A DNA stretch of 18,661 nt, from contig CAJVPP010001660.1 in assembly GCA_910592005.1 (NCBI GenBank), positions 1 to 18,661 of the forward strand. The letters run 5' to 3'. Positions within the stretch are counted from its first letter, which is position 1; every line of letters begins with the position of its first letter. A program made the translations under genes and the position numbers. The notes below the pieces were generated by a model. That model did no database searches, had not been told where the DNA came from, and was given only the letters and a program-made list of their open reading frames with translations. This DNA is from Funneliformis mosseae (taxonomy: Eukaryota; Glomeromycota; Glomeromycetes; Glomerales; Glomeraceae). Below are positions 9,239 through 18,359 of this stretch, piece after piece.

Positions 9239-9859
9239 ATGAAAACTACCTATACCCAAGAAATCAATAAAATCATCAAGGATCGCGAAAAGTCAAATTG
9301 TACTTGGAAGGACATTGCTACTGAGCTAAATGAGCTTTATCCTAGAGCGAATCCTTATATTGCAAAGCTGGTCAAACAACATTATGTAGAAAATCTTAAA
9401 AATAAACATGTTGAAGGTCCCTTAAGTGACAAAGAGAAAAGAATCATTGATGAGTTGGGTAATAATCAAAACCAATTTTCTCCCACAAAATTAGTGACTG
9501 AGTTGCAAAAGAGGACTGGTAAATTACGGAACTTAACCAGTATCAAGAACTATTGGTACCCCAAAAAAATTAAAGAACAAAAATTGGCTCAAGCTGAAAT
9601 AGATCAAAGAAAGTTTGCTGCTGAAATCACCGAATATTCAACTGCTAATATCGATAATATACCAGCCCCACCTGTATTGCAACCTATGCATCACCCAGCC
9701 CCACCTAATGTATTGCAACCTATGCATCACCCAGCCCCACCTAATGTATTGCAACCTATGTATCACCCAGCCCCACCTGACGTATTGCAACCCAAACCCA
9801 TGCATCAACCACAATTTACTTTTCCGGACTTGACATTATTTGAATGTGATAGAAAATAA
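9239..9859 (+). CDS. Intronless Myb-like DNA-binding protein with proline-rich repeat tail, 206 aa
   Basis: The ATG at 9239 is used; the nine bases upstream read in frame but begin with TTG. Residues about 4-53 form a first Myb-like repeat with the W23-K-D-I-A-x-E-L helix and a Y49-V-x-N-L end. Residues about 60-110 form a second repeat that starts G-P-L-S-D-K-E-K and ends with the recognition-helix-like T-S-I-K-N-Y-W-Y (W106). The G-P-L-x-D-K-E-K linker matches the 6483 gene, so the two are paralogs. After a short charged segment, residues 142-190 are four copies of a P-A-P-P-x-V-L-Q-P-M-H-H unit, a likely flexible tail. DNA binding in the nucleus is inferred from the fold; target genes are unknown. 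Unlike the 6483 and 14161 genes it has no introns in the repeats, which could mean a retrocopy or an older split in the family. Confidence 0.85.
   Translation: MKTTYTQEINKIIKDREKSNCTWKDIATELNELYPRANPYIAKLVKQHYVENLKNKHVEGPLSDKEKRIIDELGNNQNQFSPTKLVTELQKRTGKLRNLTSIKNYWYPKKIKEQKLAQAEIDQRKFAAEITEYSTANIDNIPAPPVLQPMHHPAPPNVLQPMHHPAPPNVLQPMYHPAPPDVLQPKPMHQPQFTFPDLTLFECDRK
9662..9808 (+). repeat. Coding tandem repeat encoding PAPPxVLQPMHH units
   Basis: Four in-frame units lie at 9662-9694 (33 bp), 9695-9730 (36 bp), 9731-9766 (36 bp) and 9767-9808 (42 bp). Units 2 and 3 differ by one base (CAT versus TAT), so the expansion is recent. Unit 1 lacks one codon. Unit 4 has two extra codons and ends in Gln. 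All length differences are multiples of three, so the frame is kept. Confidence 0.95.
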
Positions 9860-10507
9860 CCCCAACAAATTTCTAGATATATCAGGAATATATCCTCTAA
9901 AATCTTTTTTTTTTTTCCTCTTAAATATTTTAATTTATAAAAACAAAAAAGTAAAAAAAAAAGTTAAAAAATTATATTAAAAAAAAATTTTTTTTATATT
10001 TTATGTAATAATTTATTTTTTTTTTTATTTCATTTTTAACATTAATTAATGCAAACATATTTATTGTCTTTTATACGAATTGTAATGTATTTTAGAACCC
10101 GAAAAAAAGATATCTTATTGATAGTTTAATTTCGCTTTTTTTTTTTTTTTTTTTAATAATCTAAAAATATGTAATCTCTACTGGCTAAAATTTTAAACAT
10201 GTATCTTCTGAATTTTTTTTCTTTTAATAAAAAAAGAATTATTTAAAATTTTATGTAATAATTTATTTTTTTTTAAACTATTATCATTAATAAATTTTTT
10301 TTATAAGCACGTATTATTATATTAATGTATTAATAATGTCCTTTTATACAAGTAGTAATGCATTTTAAAAAATTAAAAATTGACTAAATAATAAATATAC
10401 AATCTCATAGTCCATGTCTGAATAAAATTTTCCTCTGTGTTTTCACTATCGTTTTGTTCCATGCGATTGGAGACGCTTTTAGCAAGAAAAAACAAAATCG
10501 AACATAT
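9860..10507. repeat. Convergent intergenic region with a 250-bp-spaced duplication
   Basis: This A+T-rich spacer separates the 3' ends of the Myb-like gene and NAR1. TTATGTAATAATTTATTTTT occurs at 10001 and again at 10251. Both copies continue with recognisably similar sequence, including T-x-x-TGTC-TTTTATAC and TAATG(T/C)ATTTTA, to about 10095 and 10365. Downstream words such as AATCTC also recur. This looks like a diverged tandem duplication with a 250-bp period. No gene is seen. Confidence 0.6.
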
Positions 10508-12471
10508 CTACCATTTCACGGCTAAAGGATTCGTAAGGTTCGTTTCAACAGCATGATATTGAGTGCGTAATAATGATTTGGATTTTTCACTATTAATTCC
10601 ATCAAGCCATTCACTACAAAATACCAAAAAAAAAAAAAGGGTCAGTTCTAACTGATATAATCACCACTTTCTAAAATATCACCTCCAAATACAATTTCAA
10701 AGCCTTACTTGTAAAGGTTTAATACGACATCATTCTTTTCGGGTGAAACGGAATTAACGTTACGGTAAATATTATTAACATGTAATATCCAATCCTTTAT
10801 GGGAATATTTTCATTTGGCTTTAATTGACCACCACCATTTATACAACCAGATGGACAAGCCATAACTTCAACATAATGATATGGTGAATTATTATTTTTA
10901 ATCTTCCGAACAAGGTTTTGTATATTTCTAAACCCATACGCTGATGCAAACTTCAATACAGGTTTTCCGTCAATCTAATGAAACCGAATTTTTTAGCGGA
11001 TTTCAGCGAAAACTCAAAACATCATTTTTCGAAACAAAATTATTTTTTGTCAGAACTTTACCTCAAGAGTGACCTCTTTAAAATCTTTATTACGGCCAGT
11101 TTTAACCATAACACCTCGTTCACCTTCAACATCAACATCAGTAACTTTAAATAATTCACGAGCGGCATATTCAAGAATAAATTCTAAATAGCCTCCTGAT
11201 GCACTTCCGGAAGATCTCAAAAGTTCCCCTTGTTGTGAAGTTTTAGTAAAAGTATCTAATGAAGTTTCTTCACTCGTCATAATATCAAAATGACTCTCTT
11301 CAAACATTTTGACAACTTCCCCTGATGTTATTACACAATCAACATCTCTTGTTTGATAATCATCATTAAAGAAATCATTTCTTGATGCTTCTAATTTTTT
11401 ATCATAACACATCATGACACCAACATGATATATATTATTAGGTTTAATCCCTAACTTATTTCCCAAGTAATCCTTAACAACGGAACCCATAATTTGTTGT
11501 GGTGATTTAGTTTGACTAATGTAAGGTAAAATAAATCCATGAGTTTTTTCAGCATAACAAATCCAACCGGGACAAGAAGAAGCTAGCATTGGTAGCTTAG
11601 CATCATTCATCGCATGATCACGTCCCCCTGATGTTCCATTACGTTTTGCTTTTGATGATTTGATATCGTTACCCGCCGTGAATTGCTGTTGCTCTTCTTG
11701 ATAAACTCGATATCTCTCTACAAATTCACGAGCACTTTCTAATAATGAAAAGTCTCGTGAAAACGAAGTATCAAATACATGATGAACTCCAAGCGTTTTA
11801 AAGAAATACGTTAACCTTTTAGCTACCTAATTTTTTTTTATAAAAACAAAGTTTAAGATCATTAGTCTAAAAACGATTAAATATATATATATATATATAT
11901 TTTAATGCTTTAGTTGTCTTTTACCTGTAATGGGGTTAAATTGTATTTGGCAGCAATCGAAACAACAGATTGAGGAGCTATTGAAACAACAATAGTCTTT
12001 ACTTGATCAGCCTTATTCTGTTCTATTGCTTCCTTATTTGATTTTAATACATTATATAGTTCTTCTTGAGACTGCATTGTTATAAGGACACTTTCCGCCG
12101 ATGTAATACATCCACTTCAATGATATTATAACGAAAGTTAAAGGACGGTTCAAAATAAATTAAATGAAAGTCAAAGTCCAAATACCTGCATGCTAAACAA
12201 TCGTCAAGAGTGATACTGGCGGTTTGTAGTTTAGTTTCAACGCCGTCCAGAGAAACTTCATAATAACCACCAGAATTATCAACTTTAATCACATTCTATT
12301 AAAAAGAAAGTTAGTTGCAAAGTTGAAAAGTAGGAATCAAGGGTAATAACTTTAAAGGTAATTGGACTTTACACTTTTGCTGTCAGTTGACGTTTTATTG
12401 ACTTCAACAGGTTTAATACAAGCTTGTGAGGGAGCAATATAATCGTTAAGATCCTTTAGTAAAACGGACAT
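10508..12471 (-). CDS. NAR1: Cytosolic Fe-S cluster assembly factor NAR1 (iron-only hydrogenase-like), six exons, 511 aa
   Basis: In transcript order the exons are 12471-12373, 12295-12186, 12114-11925, 11826-11062, 10974-10709 and 10613-10508. The introns are 77, 71, 98, 87 and 95 bp, all GT-AG, and every junction keeps frame. NAR1 acts in the CIA pathway, linking the Cfd1-Nbp35 scaffold to the CIA targeting complex that delivers [4Fe-4S] clusters to cytosolic and nuclear proteins. The N-terminal cluster ligands are C18 (in A-C-I-K-P) and C66, C69 and C72 (C-L-A-C-S-G-C). The hydrogenase-like cluster ligands are C218 (S-S-C-P-G-W), C273 (M-M-C-Y-D-K-K), C428 and C432 (A-C-P-S-G-C-x-N-G-G-G-Q). 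The last residues, Y-H-A-V-E then A-V-K-W, include the C-terminal Trp expected in the family. Length is close to yeast Nar1 (about 490 aa). The start [12 protein letters not shown] matches the family N-terminus. Residues about 180-205 are a low-complexity linker. All ligand cysteines are present, so the gene looks functional. Confidence 0.97.
11881..11900. repeat. (AT)n microsatellite in NAR1 intron 3
   Basis: About ten AT units lie inside the 98-bp third intron of NAR1 (11827-11924), so length variation here would leave the coding exons unchanged. Confidence 0.85.
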
Positions 12472-12532
12472 GATTAAAAGAGAAACGCCAATTAAACAAA
12501 GAAAAATTCCTAGATTATTTATTAGTAATTTT

Positions 12533-12570
12533 GATTGGTAAATTATCGCACTTTGATTGGATATAAAATC
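12533..12570 (-). promoter_or_regulatory. NAR1 core promoter: two CCAAT boxes and a TATA-like element
   Basis: Read toward NAR1, CCAATC occurs at 12560-12555 and 12538-12533, and TTTTATATCC at about 12570-12561. They lie 60-100 bp upstream of the ATG. CCAAT boxes are bound by the Hap/NF-Y complex, which in fungi often controls iron-using genes. This assignment rests on motif and position only. Confidence 0.4.
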
Positions 12571-12598
12571 TTAGCATATTGGCTTTTTTAAAAAAAAA

Positions 12599-12671
12599 GA
12601 TAAGGCCAGACCATTTTTGATAAGGCTGGGTAAAAAAAAAATGACGCCAATAACCATTCTTTAGATAAGGC
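12599..12671 (+). promoter_or_regulatory. Three GATAAGGC motifs upstream of NAR1
   Basis: GATAAGGC is repeated exactly at 12599-12606, 12619-12626 and 12664-12671, 128-200 bp upstream of the NAR1 start and all in the same orientation. GATAA is the core bound by GATA-type zinc-finger factors, including fungal iron-responsive repressors (Fep1/Sre/Urbs1 family). The link to iron regulation is inference from motif and neighbour. Confidence 0.4.
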
Positions 12672-12816
12672 GAATTATTTTTCGATGGATTGGGGTGAAT
12701 CGTGATACGAATTTTTATATCTGTTTAATAACTAGGAAACGGGGACCTGTGACGAAAATCACGTGGCGGACGGAGAAATACTCACATGACCAAATTTTAA
12801 TCAATGCACAGAAATA

Positions 12817-12845
12817 TATTGTCCTTCGCTTCGCTCAGGACAATA
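12817..12845. repeat. 9-bp stem, 11-nt loop hairpin
   Basis: TATTGTCCT (12817-12825) pairs with AGGACAATA (12837-12845) around a TCGCTTCGCTC loop. The loop word partly recurs at about 13488-13500 (TTTCGTTCGCTC). Confidence 0.6.
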
Positions 12846-14100
12846 AATAAATCAATAAAACATATATAATTATTAAAACTTTTATAAATTACTCATGAAT
12901 TAATTTATTTCTCTTTTCTCTATTAAATAGTATGTAACATTTCTCTTGGATGAAAATTATTGAGCTATCTAAGACTGGTCCTATTTTTATGACGCCGTTT
13001 ACGTCGTGGTTTGAAACGACAATTTATATGTTTTGAATGTTGAGTGTAATTTAAATATGTACAACGTCATAACAAAACTTCTAAATTTCTGAACTTTAAA
13101 AAGGTTTAACTAATATTACTGCGACTTAAAGAGTAGCTTTCGTTAGCTCAGTAGTAAAAATTTTAGATTATTATTAGTACTATTTTGAAATATATAATAA
13201 AATTTGGTCATTTGATGTCATTTCAAATCACTTTGATCGTCCGATAATTATAATTACGATCGAGTATGGCTTATATGCTAAGCAAAAACCTGCAAATGTG
13301 ATAGATGAAGAGGAAAGGATAAATACATGATTTGTGTTAAGATCTTGCTTTGAAATTAAATCATATATAGGATTCGAAAAAGTTTTGACGAGTACACTTG
13401 TTTGTTCTCTAAGGAATTAAAAATATTTTAAGGGTTCACATAAAGCTCACGTAATATCAATAGTAAACAAAAATATTAAAAACTTCTTTTCGTTCGCTCA
13501 AAGGGTCGTCACAGCATATTTGAAGAACCACACGTGTTATAATAATTATAATTGTTCGAAACCTTAATTATGCGTTACATTTTTTATTCTCGGAAAAATA
13601 TCTTTACACATTCCTAAAAGGAAAACTACATATAATACAAACTTCTCTTTATCAAAGCAAAATAAATTTGGATTATTATCGTGAAACTATGCACAAACAT
13701 CACTTTTGTTCTTTCATTAATGATTGAAATTAAACGTAATACACAAACAAAAATAGAGCTGCGGTGTAAAAAGATTTTTATTCGTTGCTGCTAATGAATA
13801 AACACAAGAAATTTTATAATTTCTTTTGAAAGGATGTCGTGTTTCTCGAATTAAAAAAAAGTTACTTTTATGATTACCTTGTGAGGAAATTTTAATCATT
13901 AGAAAAGTCTTGGGTCAGACAAAAATTTGTTTCAAATTATAAATAATTGCATATGAATTTTGTTATACGAATATCCTAATTTGGAAATTGCGTAACAAAA
14001 CTCGCTATTGGATTGACCACAAATACAGACAAAATTTTTACATTGTTATTTTTTTTGGAAGGAAACCATAAATATAAAAATGAAGTCAGATAGAAAAAAA
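12846..14100. other. Intergenic region, no supportable gene
   Basis: The frames are short. The longest, a 60-codon minus-strand frame at 13717-13899, has no recognisable motif or splice partner. CACGTG occurs at 13531-13536. A tRNA A-box-like word (TAGCTCAGTAGT, near 13144) has no matching D stem or B box. Confidence 0.5.
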
Positions 14101-14103
14101 ATT

Positions 14104-14110
14104 ATATAAG
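14104..14110 (+). promoter_or_regulatory. TATA box for the 14161 Myb-like gene
   Basis: TATATAA lies 51 bp upstream of the ATG at 14161, which would put transcription start about 25 bp before the start codon. An ATTGG (CCAAT on the other strand) lies further upstream at about 14007. Confidence 0.45.
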
Positions 14111-14160
14111 CCAGTTTTTTTTCTCGAAATCAAAAAAAAAAAAAAAATCAGAAAATAAAA

Positions 14161-14912
14161 ATGGAAAGGTTTAGGGCCAATGATCGAGTATGTAAAACTT
14201 CTTTTTTTTTTTATTTATATCAAAAATAAATTCATATTTTTTCTTTTTTTTTTTGTTTTTTTTTTTTTAGATTGATAAAATTATTATACAGGGGATGAGG
14301 GATTTTGGTCATCTTAACAACCCCTATGCAAAAATTGCTAAGTTAATTCCTCAATATAGTTCAAATCAAATCCGCAATCGGTAAGAAATGTAAATCTATC
14401 ACAAAATGTCACCTCATTATCGTAATGAAATACTATTTGTCACTTTTATAGGCTGGGTTAATATTTAATCTAGTTAAAAAAAAATAATTATTATAATTAT
14501 TATCATTATTATTATTTAAATAAAAATGACTTATTTTATTATTTATTTATTTTTTTTTTTATTATAAATGTTAGTTATATAAACTATCTAGATCCCGAGC
14601 GTAAGTATATTATTATCTTTTTAAATTACCTTATTTAACATGAAATAATTCTTTCCTTCTCTCTATTAAATAGTGTGTTCGGATCCTCTAGATGAAAATG
14701 CAAAGCTCTTTGTTAAAGATTGGGTTTTATCTAAGGCTGCGCCTATATTGTGGAGTCGTCTACGTCATGCTTTGAAAAACCATACCAATAATTTATGGTC
14801 AGAGAATGACCTAAAAAATTATTGTTATTCAAGAGAAGGACCTCTATCTCGGATTAGACCAGATGTTCAAGATCGATCTATCAAGATGTCTGTTAATTAT
14901 CTTTTAAACTAA
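14161..14912 (+). CDS. Myb-like DNA-binding protein, four exons, 133 aa
   Basis: Exons are 14161-14187, 14271-14380, 14575-14600 and 14674-14912. The introns are 83, 194 and 73 bp, with donors GTATGT, GTAAGA and GTAAGT. Exons 2 and 3 are exactly 110 and 26 nt with the same phases as the 6483 gene, which confirms the model and the paralogy. The first Myb-like repeat covers residues about 10-55, with Y-A-K-I-A-K-L-I and S-S-N-Q-I-R-N-R-Y-I-N-Y-L-D-P, close to the c-Myb R2 recognition helix and its N-x-L-x-P end. Trp at the last helix position is Tyr47 here. The second repeat covers about 59-105 and carries W71, W81 and W96. The protein lacks the tail seen in its two paralogs and ends soon after repeat 2. 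It is probably a nuclear DNA-binding protein with unknown targets. Using the earlier acceptor in intron 2 (14451) would give a stop within three codons, so the later one is chosen. Confidence 0.78.
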
Positions 14913-15167
14913 TATGAATGTAATGCAGGTCATTACATGCTACACATTTTGACATTAATAATAATATAATAATAATAATTATTTCAATATTTTCATGCGT
15001 GGTTTTTTTTTTTATTTATTTAATTTATTTGAAATATTACCATTCCATGTCTTTCATTAATAAGGTTAGCGGAATGCATACATTTTTTTTTAATAGAATA
15101 GGTATATAGATAAATTAGTTTACATTCACTTCAAGTAGTATACAGTATTCGTTTTGAATTCTCCTTA
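14913..15167. other. 3' flank of the 14161 gene
   Basis: This is A+T-rich DNA with a run of AAT/ATA trinucleotides at about 14956-14980. No coding frame is supported. Confidence 0.5.
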
Positions 15168-15455
15168 TTAAGGAATAAATATACATATAATATCAAGTTG
15201 GGGAAACTTATAAAAATTTTTTTTTTCTTGCACCTTATTTGTTAACCAACTGAAATGGTAAATATTGAAAGGATAATATGAATTTACATTTTTATGAAAA
15301 GCTGATAATCTATCTATCATCTGAATAAATCCTAATTTGGCTACATAAATCAAAAGTGAGGGGTTATTTTTTTTTTTATAGTTTAACAAATTACAGCGAG
15401 TCAAAGCTTGGTACAGTAATACTGCTTTTTTTGGCTGATGACCCGCAGTTACCAA
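15168..15455 (-). other. 95-codon open frame, doubtful gene
   Basis: The frame is open from 15455 to 15168 but starts at TTG, not ATG. Its first 25 codons look protein-like (P-K-K-A-V-L-L-Y-Q-A-L-T). The remainder is rich in Lys, Asn, Tyr and Phe, as expected from A+T-rich DNA. A second minus-strand frame starts at an ATG near 15462 and runs 23 codons across the same bases. No domain is recognised. In a window this A+T-rich and this long, one open frame of this size by chance is plausible. Confidence 0.2.
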
Positions 15456-15459
15456 CCTT

Positions 15460-17320
15460 CATGCCATTGATTGAATCTTTTAGTAGTTCAATATAAAATT
15501 GTTTCAATTGATTAAATAAAAGGTTAAAGAACGAAAGATTTATGAGTTAAAACTTTTTTTTATGAATTTTTTACCTTCCTACTAAATTCTTTGTGAGCAA
15601 ATTTTTTTTTATGCGGATTTATAGTCAGTTTGTGATGATTCTCCATTCTCTGGTAGCTTATTAAAGACATAATTTGAAACAAACTCGTTACTTTTACGAA
15701 AATAGGACGAGATAAATTATCAAAAAAAATTTCAAACATTTGCTCGCGGAGTATGATTTCTGGAGTAATAAATTTTACAAGATGTTTACTAACATTTAAT
15801 TTACATTAAACATTCTACTATTGCTCTTTTCATATCGTGTGGTTATTATTAGTGGCCATCTTAATTGACCAAATTATAATTTCGGTTAGAGTTAAGTTCA
15901 ATTTTATTATACAGAGTCCTTTAAATAAATTATATTTCAAAGTAATTACACATAATAAATTGTATAAAAATTATAAAAGTAGAAAGTGGTAATATTATTT
16001 TTGATTATAAAATAATTTGTAGTAGTTATTGTAAAAATTAATTTTTATAATTATAATATTATTTGTAATTCTTTCAAATCAATAATTATTAAACCTTTTT
16101 TTTTTTTTAAAAAAAAAAAAATTAATTAATTAATTAATAATTAAGATAAATAAAAAAAAGAAAAAGTATTTTTTAAAAATATTTTAAAGTTATATATAAA
16201 ATTCTAATTATTAATAAATACTATAAAGCTTTTCATGAGTTGAATTATAAGTCAAAAACCTTCATTTTTAAAGTAATTTTTATTAAGCTTTAAATAAAAA
16301 TTTATAATTATGCAAATTAAAATGCAAGTTTATATAAACCATTCTTTAGAACTCTAATAAAATATCAAAATTAATAAAATTTTAAATTTTATTACAAGTT
16401 ATATCAAAAGCAGTTTTGATATCTTTGTGGTAAAGAACTTTATGTCTTTTTGCACTAATAGTAGGTGATTTTTCTTGGGATTTAGATTTAGAATCTAATA
16501 TATAATAATATATTTATTTATTATTTTACCTTTTAAATATAATAATATAAAAAAAAATCATGTATAAGAAAATCTGTTAAAAATAATCAATTATATATTT
16601 TAATCTTTTAATAATATAGAATTATTATATAATTATTATAAATTATTAAAATACATCTAATTATATAAGTTTAAAATTTATTATTATCTAATCATTTTAT
16701 TAAAGAAGTCTAATTTTAACTTTAATGTTTATAAAATAGTTTAATAATTTTAATAAGCTAAAATTTATACAGATTATTTTAACCTTTTTTAAAAATATTA
16801 ATTTATTAAATTTAATTAATTTAAATTAATATTCAACTATTTAAGTTAATTTATAATAAATTTATTTTTAAAGTTTTAAAAAATTTTTTTTTATTAATAA
16901 TTAAATAATAAAATTTATATTTAAAGCATTTTTTACTAATATTTTAATAGTTAAAAATACTTTATAATTTTAAAAATAATTTTATTTAAATAATATTATT
17001 TATGAATTTTAATTTAATATTAAAAATTTTGCAATAAAAAGAAAATTTAAAAAAATTTTTAGAATTAATATTAAACTGAAATTATTTACTAAAAAAATAT
17101 ATTTAGTTTATAGAATAAAAATTGTTTTACTTGTATTTTTCTATTATTAAATACCTATATTTAGTATTGGTCTTTTGGATTAATAGAATTTTAGATTATT
17201 AGATTATTAGATTAATAAAGTTAATCCATTTCAATTCCATTAAAATTTAGAGGATTACTTTGTTCAACAACTATAAATTTATATATAATTTTAGTAATAT
17301 GTTCATAATTGTAATAATTA
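15460..17320. other. A+T-rich desert without a supportable gene
   Basis: A+T is extreme, especially after about 15900. The stretch contains a T13/A12 palindrome followed by (AATT)n near 16097-16142, and a short tandem AGATTATT near 17191-17215. No coding frame or RNA gene was found. Confidence 0.6.
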
Positions 17321-17324
17321 ATAA

Positions 17325-17388
17325 AAGTGGATTGTCCTAAGACATATTAATATATTAATATATTAATATGTCTTAAGTCAATCCACTT
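17325..17388. repeat. 64-bp near-perfect palindrome (possible miniature hairpin element)
   Basis: The arms 17325-17356 and 17357-17388 match at 30 of 32 positions with no loop. The outer ends are AAGTGGATTG and CAATCCACTT. It could form a cruciform, or be the remnant of a miniature inverted-repeat element. No clear target duplication was found. Confidence 0.85.
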
Positions 17389-17510
17389 ACACTAGACTAA
17401 TATATCCTAGGTCATTATAATCTATTAATTAATATGTACTAGAACATTATAATCTATTAATTAATATGTCCTAAGTCATTATAAACTATTGACTAATATG
17501 TCTTAAAGAT
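17365..17510. repeat. 32-34-bp tandem repeat fused to the palindrome
   Basis: Units begin AATAT(G/A)T(C/A)(C/T)TA and lie at 17365-17398 (34 bp), 17399-17430, 17431-17462 and 17463-17494 (32 bp each), with a partial unit from 17495. Most contain CATTATAA(T/A)CTATT. The first unit is also the right arm of the palindrome. Confidence 0.8.
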
Positions 17511-17926
17511 AGGATCTGCTTTCCCTGTTTGTGACTTATTAGTTAGTAAATATAGGTGTAGTGTATGCCTATTTGGTTACCTTTTTAAATCCCAAAATGT
17601 GATAAAAAAATATTGTGTCAGGTGGCGCAGTAAGTTTGCAATTAATTTTGGCTGATCTTTTAGGTATATGATTTGAGGATCCAGCTTAGCATCATGATGG
17701 TAAATTAATAATATCCTAAAACTATCATAGAACTGGTAGGAACCAGAGTATTTCTATTAGTTCACCAGTTTCAGGCCAGCTTAGATGCCAAGTTATTATA
17801 CTTAAAGATCTGGCTGAAATTGTGAAATAATATTGGCTGAATTTATACTGCATTCTACTGCGTCAATCTCGTAATCCTGTTATAACACTGAATACCCTCT
17901 GTCATATAATATAACAAATTCTGTTA
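17511..17926. other. Moderately G+C-richer non-coding stretch
   Basis: No coding frame is supported. 17539-17605 contains GCCTATTTGGTTACC followed by CCCAAAAT, resembling the repeat units at 17927-18166, and may be a third, older copy. AACTGGT (about 17730) and ACCAGTT (about 17763) form a 7-bp inverted repeat. A GGTGGCGCAGTAAG word near 17621 resembles a tRNA A box but has no B box. Confidence 0.4.
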
Positions 17927-18166
17927 GTTAGATATAATATACATTTTTATAGCTAGCCTATTTGATTGCCAAAAGTACACAATTTCACAATCTAACTATT
18001 ACCTATTAGTTGCCAGTATGTGTATACTAATTTCGCATCCTGAAGTTAGAGATACAATATGTATTATCTTAGCTTAAATCCTTTTGATTACTAGAAGTGC
18101 ACTATTTTGCAACCCAACTATTGCCTATTTGTTACCAATATAATTATGCCAATTTTGCGTCCCAAA
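17927..18166. repeat. Two diverged copies of a tandem repeat of about 120 bp
   Basis: Copy A (17927-18044) and copy B (18045-18166) both begin GTTAGA and end AAGTT. They share, in order, TAGCT, TTTGATT, AGAAGT/AAAAGT, AACTATT(A/G)CCTATT, GTT(G/A)CCA and a TTT(C/T)GC(A/G)TCC block. Differences are scattered substitutions and small indels. Confidence 0.75.
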
Positions 18167-18359
18167 GTTTGAATTATTAAAGTACATTCATACTGTATTT
18201 TTGGCATATTTCTGACATATTTTCAGGTATATTAGGATGTGAAATAGGATAGATTTTTTGTTTCTATTAACTTAGCTAAAAATATTTTATAGGAACATTC
18301 ATAGGAATATATTTGTATATTACCTTCGCTTTCTTAAGTCGATTAATTGCTTTATTTAA

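Noticed and set aside
9615..9833. 72-codon frame inside the 9239 gene
   Set aside because: It is a shadow in another frame, made repetitive by the 36-bp array.
12080..12292. 70-codon minus-strand frame
   Set aside because: It is NAR1 exon 2 read through intron 2. The spliced reading restores the C-L-A-C-S-G-C motif.
13130..13230. tRNA-like A box (TAGCTCAGTAGT)
   Set aside because: No matching D-stem partner, anticodon arm or GGTTC B box could be folded.
13717..13899. 60-codon minus-strand frame
   Set aside because: No motif, no promoter-like context, and a length expected by chance.
17615..17690. tRNA or SINE-like A box (GGTGGCGCAGT)
   Set aside because: No B box at the expected distance and no cloverleaf.
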